The notes beneath the pieces are model-generated. The model saw only the letters and a program-made list of their open reading frames with translations. It ran no database searches and was not told where the DNA came from. This document shows, in pieces, positions 57,120-64,000 of a stretch of 64,000 nucleotides of DNA. Every line of letters begins with the position of its first letter. Position 1 is the stretch's first letter. Source of the stretch: Gordius sp. MW1 (Eukaryota; Nematomorpha; Gordioida; Gordea; Gordiidae); contig OZ038529.1 of assembly GCA_964036665.1 (NCBI GenBank), positions 2,108,001 to 2,172,000 of the forward strand. The letters are read 5' to 3'. The position numbers were made by a program, and so were the translations under genes.

Positions 57120-57785
57120 TTTCGAAGGCCTGAATTTAACTCATTTCTAACAAATCGGTTTTATATTTAGTTCTAACCTTAAGCTACCTAAAAATAATAA
57201 TTTTATGGAATATTAAGTGGTTTTAAATATCTAAATCGCCATAATGTTAAAAAACGAGGGATTATAAAAAAATTTCAAAAGCTAATTAAACTAAAAGTTG
57301 TGGACCAAAACTGAATATAGTTGTTTTAAAGTGTTGAGAACGTTAAGGACTAATTTTTATACCAATTTGGTGGAATATGAATTAGTTTTGGATGTTGAAA
57401 TGGCCATTTTTATCATCTTAATGCCATAAAACCAAGGAATTTCGACTTTTAAAAGCTAATAAAATTAAAATTTCTGGACCAAAACTAAATATTTTTGTTT
57501 TAAGGTGTTGAGAACGTTAAGGACTAACTTTTATAACATTTTGGTGGAATATTAATTAGTTTCGGATATTTAAATGGCCAATATATATAAAACCTAATGC
57601 TAAAAAAACGAGGGTATTTAAAATTTGAAAAGCTAATAAAACTCGAGTTTTTGAACCAAAACTGAATATATTCGTTTTAAAGTATTGAGAACGTTAAGGA
57701 CTAATTTTTATACCAATTTAGTGGAATATGACGTAGTTTTGGATGTTGAAATGGCCATTTTTATCATCTTAATGCTAAAAAACCA
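57120..57785. repeat. tandem repeat, about 175-bp units, abutting the retroelement
   Basis: Units are marked by gttgagaacgttaaggacta at about 57,333, 57,507 and 57,683, each with ggaatatgaattagttttgg and a tcatcttaatgc block. The array stops at the left end of the retroelement and does not resume after 60,913. Confidence 0.85.
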
Positions 57786-57905
57786 CAAAAGACCCACACT
57801 TAGTCTAAGAAACATAGTATAATTCGGCACCAGTAAAAAGCGAATTTATCTTGTTTCTTGCTTGCCTACTGTTTTTGCGCCAGTTTAAGTAACACCCTTA
57901 ATTTT
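57786..57905 (+). repeat. left terminal direct repeat of the retroelement
   Basis: Identical to 60,794-60,913. Starts caaaagacccacacttagtc and ends agtaacacccttaatttt. It lacks an obvious TATA box; catagtataattcgg is the closest match. Confidence 0.95.
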
Positions 57906-58009
57906 TGTGCGGAACTATTATTAGCCTAACAGGAATTTCCCCCCTGTTCTCACCTTGTCCAATTCCTCCTTTACCCCCCTTTTATATCCCCACCCCGTTC
58001 TCTTGCCTT

Positions 58010-58924
58010 ATGCCAAGAGGGAAGAAGGAAATTACGATGACTACTCTTTCCTACATTACCCCTGGTACAAGCGTCGTGTCAACAGTCCAAACCGTTATTC
58101 CAATGACGGATATGTTTTCACAGACATCATTCCTAAATAACTATATTCCGCCTGGGCAAACAGAAAAAGTCCTCACAGAGTATGAGGTGGTCACAGAGGC
58201 AATCATCTCACCCCTAAAGACGCCAGAGAAGGAATCAATACCGTCAGCATACCAACTGCACTCACTGATTGCCGGATGGGCCTCTAAGATGAACCGCATG
58301 GAAGCACTACTGGAATCACGTCTTCCTGGACCTGCGAGCAAAGAAACAAGACCCTTCGCTAGCGGAGCGCAAGCCACTTCATCCCATGTCTACGAATCCG
58401 CCGAGGATCTCGCGCATTGGGGGCCATCGCAACCGGCTAAGATGCACATGCTCACTGATGCTGAGCTCAAGAGAATCATCGAAATAGAAAAAGCTAAATG
58501 TGCCCCAACACCTGAACCCACCAATGTCGAACTTCTCAAGAAGAGGCTGAGAGCCCTGAAGGAAGCATGCGACAAGAACCCATCCATTCCTCCATACCAA
58601 CGACACGAAGCGGAGTTCCTGCTATCAATGGGAGAATCCATAGACTGCTTCGATGACACAATCGACAAGTTCTCGGATAGGGTTAAGACCCTGGCACTAG
58701 CCACATACTATGGATGGCAGGCAGTAACTGGTAAATCCAAAGACTGGGCAGAAAGGAATGGATTAGGATCCTACACGGAACCCGTAAACACGTACAGAAC
58801 ATACAATAGACCTCGAACCGAATACTCTGATCAATCATCTTCCTTTCGTTCGACTGGTCGACCTCAAAATCAGAGAAGGGCGCCCCCGCCCAGAAAGAAG
58901 GGGGCGTCAGAGGATAGGGCGTAG
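58010..58924 (+). CDS. gag-like ORF1 of the retroelement (304 aa)
   Basis: I chose ATG 58,010 (MPRGKKEITMTTLSYITPG) because the frame upstream to 57,905 has only a TTG start and a proline-rich low-complexity run. Position before a reverse transcriptase ORF suggests a structural, nucleic-acid-packaging role. Residues about 145-190 are charged and likely helical (LTDAELKRIIEIEKAK, then VELLKKRLRALKEAC). FLLSMGESIDCFDDTIDKFS and RVKTLALATYYGWQAVTGKS follow. The C terminus is basic and rich in Arg, Pro and Ser (RRAPPPRKKGASEDRA). There is no CCHC zinc knuckle. I recognise no family. The end overlaps the open ORF2 frame by about 137 nt. Confidence 0.8.
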   Translation: MPRGKKEITMTTLSYITPGTSVVSTVQTVIPMTDMFSQTSFLNNYIPPGQTEKVLTEYEVVTEAIISPLKTPEKESIPSAYQLHSLIAGWASKMNRMEALLESRLPGPASKETRPFASGAQATSSHVYESAEDLAHWGPSQPAKMHMLTDAELKRIIEIEKAKCAPTPEPTNVELLKKRLRALKEACDKNPSIPPYQRHEAEFLLSMGESIDCFDDTIDKFSDRVKTLALATYYGWQAVTGKSKDWAERNGLGSYTEPVNTYRTYNRPRTEYSDQSSSFRSTGRPQNQRRAPPPRKKGASEDRA

Positions 58925-60746
58925 GGAGCGATCCTACGTCCGGAAGGTGGCGGCGACCCTCAGCAGCGCTGTATACCCGCTGAGGTCAGTGGGAGACGAA
59001 CGGATTCCAGGCTGGCTAACTAACATCACCACGATAGCCAGGAATCTCGCCCTAAACACGATCTCCCCTGACGATGGTCCGGAGGTAGAGGAGCCCGATC
59101 CGCCCTTTACCGCGTCGCCACCCGCTCCAGCTAATGTGCCGGAACATCTCCAAAACGATTGGTCGGTGGTGGGCCCTGAAGGCGAGGACCCACCTATCAT
59201 TAGCGAACCTTCCAATATCCCCCTTTTCCCCAATGTCCCAAGTGCTAATTTCTCTCACTCCACCTTCTTACACCCGTTGAATATTGAAACCACAATCCTT
59301 AGACCCCATCATTCCCAATCCTCTTTCACGAACAAGGTGGCACGGCACGGTTTCAAGCCACAATACGATAGAAGGGCGATTGCGTCAAATGAAGGAAGAT
59401 ACTTTGTCCCAAACCGAGTCCACCCAATTTCCCGAGAACATAGACCTCTTGCATTTGAAGTGGTTGACTCCCAAGTGGTCAGGGAATCATCGAGGACAAT
59501 CCCATCCTCTATGTATTTTATTCCGAAATCCGATGGAAGCCCCAGATTGATAGCAGACCTGGGAGCGGTATCTCGCAACTTTATTAAATACCCCTTCTCC
59601 CTTAAATCAATCCCCTTAATGGCGTCATCACTGAAAGAAGCCCGATTTGCCACCAAAATTGACATGAAGTCAGCCTTTTTCTCGATCCCCCTAGATCCTG
59701 CAATTAGCCACCTATTTGGTTTTAAAGTAGGAAGACGAAAGTTCTGCTATAATGTGTTACCTATGGGAGCAAGCTTTTCACCCTTCGTCCTACAACAAAT
59801 AATGCTAGACTTGTGCGCTAAGTCAGTCACGACATGTAGATATAATGTATACCTGGACGACATCTTGATCTATGGGCCATCTTATGAAATTGTAAAGGCC
59901 AACACCCGAGCTTTTCAAAAACTATCCTCGAAATGGAATCTTTCAATAAATCCGCGAAAGTCAATCCTTACTCCAGTACAAGAACTATCATACCTGGGCA
60001 TCGATATCAACTTAATACGCCACACCCTCAATATCAATGACAAATTTTTCGAGAAAATCGACGCAGCGGCCAGAATCATGTCCCACTTTACAGCAACGAA
60101 CACAAAGCCACATCCCCTAGTCACGCAGATCTGCCTAGGGATCCTCACACACTATATTTACATGGTGACAGGATGGTCAAAATATATGTCCCCGTGGTAT
60201 AATTTGTTCCTAAGCAACAATCCCGTTCCCTTTAACACCAGATGGATGACAATCAAGCTGATGGAATTACGGGAAGCCCTCACGTTCCCCCTACCGATGC
60301 AGCTAAATTTTTCCCATGTGGTATCGGCGGATGCGTCAACAAAGTACTTAGGAATATCTTTTCGTGGTCACAACATGTCAATCTCCAAAGCAGACGCGAT
60401 GGGAGCATTCAGATGTCACTCGTTCATACCTACCATAAACTTACTGGAAATGTTAGCCATCCCCTTGGCACTACTACGGGTAGAGTCAGAATACCCAAAC
60501 ATCAAACCTAAGATCTGCACGGACTCCAAGACAGCGTTTTACATACTGAAGAAAGGCTCGGCCCATGCACCTCACCTCGAAGAGGCCCTGTCCAAAATTA
60601 TCCATATCATCGGAGGCGAAAGAATGCTTACCATCAAGCATGGATTGGAATGGGTACCGACAGATGCAAACCCAGCCGATGCTCCTTCACGAGAATGGAT
60701 GCCAGCTCCAGAACACTGGGATAGAATCCGTGGGCTCATGCTTTGA
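58788..60746 (+). CDS. reverse transcriptase-RNase H polyprotein ORF2 of the retroelement
   Basis: The frame is open from 58,788 to TGA 60,746, with no ATG until codon 189 counted from the GTG at 58,947, so translation probably comes by +1 frameshift or splicing from ORF1. With that numbering: RT fingers SSMYFIPKSDGSPRLIADLG (188-207); first catalytic Asp in KIDMKSAFFSIPL (239); LPMGASFSPFVLQQ (271-284); YLDD box (302-305); thumb LSYLGIDIN; RNase H Asp462 (SADAST), Glu501 (NLLEMLA), Asp526 (CTDSKTA) and Asp573 or Asp578 in PTDANPADAPSRE. Every catalytic residue expected is present. The NPADAPSR ending recalls DIRS/Ngaro-type RNase H, but no tyrosine recombinase follows. The first about 180 residues are proline-rich with no motif known to me. 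No integrase. Confidence 0.88.
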   Translation, partial: TRTEHTIDLEPNTLINHLPFVRLVDLKIREGRPRPERRGRQRIGRRERSYVRKVAATLSSAVYPLRSVGDERIPGWLTNITTIARNLALNTISPDDGPEVEEPDPPFTASPPAPANVPEHLQNDWSVVGPEGEDPPIISEPSNIPLFPNVPSANFSHSTFLHPLNIETTILRPHHSQSSFTNKVARHGFKPQYDRRAIASNEGRYFVPNRVHPISREHRPLAFEVVDSQVVRESSRTIPSSMYFIPKSDGSPRLIADLGAVSRNFIKYPFSLKSIPLMASSLKEARFATKIDMKSAFFSIPLDPAISHLFGFKVGRRKFCYNVLPMGASFSPFVLQQIMLDLCAKSVTTCRYNVYLDDILIYGPSYEIVKANTRAFQKLSSKWNLSINPRKSILTPVQELSYLGIDINLIRHTLNINDKFFEKIDAAARIMSHFTATNTKPHPLVTQICLGILTHYIYMVTGWSKYMSPWYNLFLSNNPVPFNTRWMTIKLMELREALTFPLPMQLNFSHVVSADASTKYLGISFRGHNMSISKADAMGAFRCHSFIPTINLLEMLAIPLALLRVESEYPNIKPKICTDSKTAFYILKKGSAHAPHLEEALSKIIHIIGGERMLTIKHGLEWVPTDANPADAPSREWMPAPEHWDRIRGLML

Positions 60747-60756
60747 TCGAAACTTA

Positions 60757-60790
60757 AGGGCATACCCCAGAACATCAACCGGTATGCCCT
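60757..60790 (+). other. perfect hairpin next to the right terminal repeat
   Basis: AGGGCATACC and GGTATGCCCT form a 10-bp perfect stem with a 14-base loop. It lies 10 bases after the ORF2 stop and 3 bases before the right repeat. Its place suits a signal for termination, priming or end recognition; the role is unknown. Confidence 0.85.
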
Positions 60791-60793
60791 GGG

Positions 60794-60913
60794 CAAAAGA
60801 CCCACACTTAGTCTAAGAAACATAGTATAATTCGGCACCAGTAAAAAGCGAATTTATCTTGTTTCTTGCTTGCCTACTGTTTTTGCGCCAGTTTAAGTAA
60901 CACCCTTAATTTT
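60794..60913 (+). repeat. right terminal direct repeat of the retroelement
   Basis: Identical to the left repeat at all 120 positions. The stop codon of the neighbouring transposase gene is only 47 bases further on. Confidence 0.95.
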
Positions 60914-60960
60914 CGATCATTATTCACAGTATACATATATGTTTTATAATACGCGCGCGT

Positions 60961-62558
60961 TTATACATGAAATATTTGTGAGTGAGTATAAAATAAAATA
61001 AACGGCAGAGGGGGAGATATCTCTCCCCTTCGCGATTGTAACAACATATATTTTGATATTTCATCTAAATACTCAAACAATTCGATTTCATTTACAAGGT
61101 ATAAATCGCGCAAGCGATTTATACTAGAATTTATACTATGGTATTTTCTATTCACAGAAAACACTTGTTTTCCCTGTGTGATTTGTAATAAATTAATATC
61201 ACATTTGGATTGAAGGCTAATTAAACAATAAATGAACTCATAGATTGTTGGGTGAGCGTGGCCCACGAGGATTTTGAGGCTGTTGTGGTAGCCTTCTAAA
61301 TGGTTATTAGTTCGGGGGCCGTTAGCATCAACCCTCTTCCATATTGGATAAGGGAAATTTGCGGAGGGCATGATCCAAGTTGTATAAATATAACCGAAAA
61401 AATCCTTCATATTATTGTTCGATAAGACTAATGGATCATTCCTAATTAGGTCAAAAATTCTCCTCATATCATGTTCCCTCAAGAATGGAAGAGCTAAAGA
61501 TCTCCTCACCAAATTTTTAAAATAAGTATCATGATCGTATTGGGATCGAATACCTTCGGTCCCAAGTCTCCTAAAGATTGCTTGTGAATAATGGAACAAA
61601 CAACCTAAATAAGATTAATATTATATAAAAGACAGTTACCTTTAACAGTCACACCAGGAAAGCATTGGCGTAACGCTTGCATACTTGCCCTCTCATAATC
61701 GACTTGAACATATTGTGGGTTTAAAACCAAATTATGTTGAGAACAAATCTCTTTAAATTTACTGAACATCATATAATAAGTCGCATAAGTCTTATTAGGT
61801 AGCAAAGCATATACCACAGGAAGCATATGATTCCGATAGTATGTGTGTATTGTATACACCTAGAAATTCGGAATAACGATTGTAATGATAAGTTTACCTG
61901 ACTAAATAAGGGCGGACATACATAAAAAGTCCCATCGGAGTATAAATTGCCTGCAGAACACAAGATTTTCAACAGCGTGGGTGTCCCGAAAATCAAGAGG
62001 CGGTTCCTCCAGTTCCAAAGCAAAAATTGTTCACCTTTGTCAGTAACACAATGCTCTGGCTCTAAAGAGATCTCCTCATTTTTTTCGGGAGCCTTCACAC
62101 GTTTGGGATGGACTCTTCGCAATGTTTTCTTGATTGATTTGAACGTTGGGGTGGCCTTCGGATATCTATCCAAGTCCGGGACATCCCGGAGCCTTTGAGC
62201 AATGACTCTATGATAAATCTTACTCAATTGCTCCTTCGGCTCTTCAAGAACAGCCCTTTTCAGGTCCCTCAGAGTAATCAGATACTCGTAATCGTCTCTT
62301 GGTTGTTCATGGTTGTGACCATAGGTTGTTTGTGGAAAAACTATAATTTTAGCTTTTCCATGGCACCCTTTATCCATGCACCGATAATATGTAGAAGACC
62401 CTTTTCTTGTTATCTTTTGGTATAAGTAACCCTCAAAGTATAGCAAAAAGCCATTCTTTTGCGAAGGAATAAACTTCATAATAGCTATAAATAAATAATT
62501 TTTAAAAATTAGATTAAATACCTGAATGGTTTTGTATATTTTGTAATGCATCAACCAT
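60961..62558 (-). CDS. MULE-type transposase with FLYWCH-like zinc finger (495 aa, four exons)
   Basis: Exons on the minus strand: 62,558-62,522, 62,484-61,898, 61,859-61,640 and 61,604-60,961. The introns are 37, 38 and 35 bp with GT-AG ends. The joined frame is open for 495 codons. Residues about 16-71 form a FLYWCH-type finger (NGFLLYFEGYLYQK, then YYRC...C...H-x-H). The MULE catalytic domain follows with Asp196 (YSDGTFYVCPP), Asp262 (VDYERASMQAL), the CLFH motif (283-286) and Glu385 (RTNNHLEGYHN), the expected D-D-E arrangement. In the family the enzyme cuts and joins transposon ends. Start ATG 62,558 is supported by exon phase. It may be an active autonomous element or a host-recruited gene; terminal inverted repeats were not found. 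The retroelement ends 47 bases from its stop. Confidence 0.85.
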
Positions 62559-62742
62559 ATTTGTGCATCTAGGTGATCACCTGTAAAATGTATTATATAA
62601 TTATGTTAGATGTAAATTTTACTGTCAAGGAAAGAATCGTTATTTGACATGGAGAATGCATTTATTGGGGCAGCACTTTGTGTAATAATTGGTGTATGAC
62701 CTATTATAATTAAATTTCAGATAAGATTTTAATAAAGATTAC
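62559..62742. other. 5' flank of the MULE transposase gene
   Basis: AT-rich, presumably promoter and 5' UTR. No clear TATA box or terminal repeat recognised. Confidence 0.5.
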
Positions 62743-63545
62743 TCTTGAAATATAAGCTAAAGTAAAAAATTAAAAAACTTAAACATAAAATTACTTGGAA
62801 GCATATTTATAGTTGAAGACAATGCTCCAGTAGAGAGACTAGTTGAAATATAAGCTAAAGTAAAAAATTAATAAACTTAAACATAAAATTACTGGGAAGC
62901 ATGTTTATAGTTGAAGACAATGCTCCAGTAGAGAGACTAGTTGAAATATAAGCTAAAGTAAAAAATTAATAAACTTAAACATAAAATTACTGGGAAGCAT
63001 GTTTATAGTTGAAGACAATGCTCCAGTAGAGAGACTAGTTGAAATATAAGCTAAAGTAAAAAATTAAAAAACTTAAACATAAAATTACTTGGAAGCGTAT
63101 TTATAGTTGAAGACAATGCTCCAGTAGAGAGACCAGTTGAAATATAAGCTAAAGTAAAAAATTAATAAACTTAAACATAAAATTACTGGGAAGCATGTTT
63201 ATAGTTGAAGACAATGCTCCAGTAGAGAGACTAGTTGAAATATAAGCTAAAGTAAAAAATTAATAAACTTAAACATAAAATTACTGGGAAGCATGTTTAT
63301 AGTTGAAGACAATGCTCCAGTAGAGAGACTAGTTGAAATATAAGCTAAAGTAAAAAATTAATAAACTTAAACATAAAATTACTGGGAAGCATGTTTATAG
63401 TTGAAGACAATGCTCCAGTAGAGAGACTAGTTGAAATATAAGCTAAAGTAAAAAATTAATAAACTTAAACATAAAATTACTGGGAAGCATGTTTATAGTT
63501 GAAGACAATGCTCCAGTAGAGAGACTAGTTGAAATATAAGCTAAA
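62743..63545. repeat. 98-bp tandem repeat, about eight units
   Basis: agttgaaatataagctaaag recurs exactly every 98 bases at 62,841, 62,939, 63,037, 63,135, 63,233, 63,331, 63,429 and 63,527, after a first diverged unit at about 62,743. Units differ by only a few bases, so the array is young. There are no unique spacers, so it is not CRISPR-like. Confidence 0.97.
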
Positions 63546-63638
63546 GAAGTTCTGAAGTTCTCAAAATTAAGGACTAACATTTTAAATTGATATAATTAAC
63601 AAGAAAATTCACCTCGAATATTTGAAGGTAAAGTTAAA

Positions 63639-63880
63639 ATTGCACTTGTCACATTTACTATTATAAAGATTAAAAAAAATACATAAATTTACTTTCATTA
63701 GAAGGAATGGAAGAAGTTATTATTGCACTTGTCACATTTACTATTATAAAGATTAAAAAAAACACATAAATTTACTTTCATTGGAAGGAATGGAAGAAGT
63801 TATTATTGCACTTGTCACATTTACTATTATAAAGATTAAAAAAAAATACATAAATTTACTTTCATTGGAAGGAATGGAAA
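63639..63880. repeat. 83-bp tandem repeat, three units
   Basis: attgcacttgtcacatttac recurs at 63,639, 63,722 and 63,805. Each unit ends ggaaggaatggaagaagtta. The first unit is slightly diverged. Confidence 0.93.
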
Positions 63881-64000
63881 GATACACATTAGGTCTCGGG
63901 CCTGCTATATATATAAACACTTATGCAAAAAATTTACTTATATGTGGAATGTTTTGATGCTCCTTTGAAACATAATACATGTTTCCCTCAAGAATTGCTC

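Larger units (their letters stand above)
57786..60913 (+). mobile_element. integrase-less RT-RNase H retroelement with 120-bp identical direct repeats
   Basis: Direct repeats of 120 bp at 57,786-57,905 and 60,794-60,913 are identical at every base. They enclose a gag-like ORF (58,010-58,924), an RT-RNase H ORF (frame open 58,788-60,746) and a perfect 10-bp-stem hairpin just before the right repeat (60,757-60,790). The element is much GC-richer than its surroundings. No integrase, tyrosine recombinase, endonuclease or protease domain is recognisable in 3.1 kb. The repeats start CAAAAGACC and end TTAATTTT, not TG...CA, and no target duplication is seen. Identical repeats and open ORFs suggest recent arrival. 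Confidence 0.85.

Noticed and set aside
58390..58704. Antisense ORFs over the retroelement (58,141-58,704, 58,934-59,665, 59,915-60,148, 60,572-60,838)
   Set aside because: They are shadows of the GC-richer sense ORFs and lack motifs.
62743..63880. Regular short repeats resembling a CRISPR array
   Set aside because: Units are directly contiguous with no unique spacers, and the host is eukaryotic.

Overview
The window is AT-rich nuclear DNA of an invertebrate animal. The evidence is GT-AG introns in otherwise open genes, animal-type secreted antistasin-like domains, a seven-transmembrane receptor and a typical eukaryotic transposon load. No bacterial-style gene packing, ribosome binding sites or operons are visible. 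I cannot name the species. Antistasin-like domains are known from leeches, cnidarians and molluscs, but that alone does not place it.

Host-type genes are few. At 0.36-0.57 kb is the 3' end of an antistasin-like gene, and at 5.2-6.0 kb a complete four-exon paralogue. At 31.6-33.0 kb a 465-codon histidine acid phosphatase relative has lost most of its catalytic motif. A class A GPCR occurs four times (36.5-37.9 +, 40.1-41.4 -, 53.3-54.7 +, 55.4-56.2 -), all copies damaged and the first by only one base. The first pair lies on the arms of a roughly 12 kb imperfect palindrome (33.3-45.5 kb), the second pair on a smaller one (53.9-56.2 kb).

Most of the rest is mobile DNA. From left to right: a hAT-type MITE with a perfect 8-bp duplication inside an antistasin intron; a TTAA-flanked piggyBac-like element (0.9-1.7 kb); a family of Helentron-like elements with internal minisatellites (2.0-3.9, 12.0-12.6, 42.6-43.8, 45.5-47.5, 47.7-52.6 kb); a deleted hAT transposon (10.9-12.0 kb); two head-to-tail Helitron relics with helicase remnants (12.7-17.7 kb), one carrying a piece of LTR retroelement; and an 11.6 kb Ty3/gypsy-type element (17,779-29,361) with LTRs, a 5-bp target duplication and four DNA transposons nested in it (three hAT-type, one pogo-like).

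The right end is the most distinctive part. A 3.1 kb retroelement (57,786-60,913) has identical 120-bp direct repeats at its ends, an open gag-like ORF and an open reverse transcriptase-RNase H ORF, but no recognisable integrase, tyrosine recombinase or protease. Forty-seven bases away is an apparently intact Mutator-like (MULE) transposase gene with an N-terminal FLYWCH-type zinc finger and three introns of only 35-38 bases (60,961-62,558, minus). Tandem arrays of 83-175-bp units lie on both sides.

A theme of the window is that DNA transposons of unrelated types carry blocks of 100-160-bp tandem repeats. Boundaries given to the base rest on visible target duplications, terminal repeats, splice sites or empty-site comparison. 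Others are approximate and say so.
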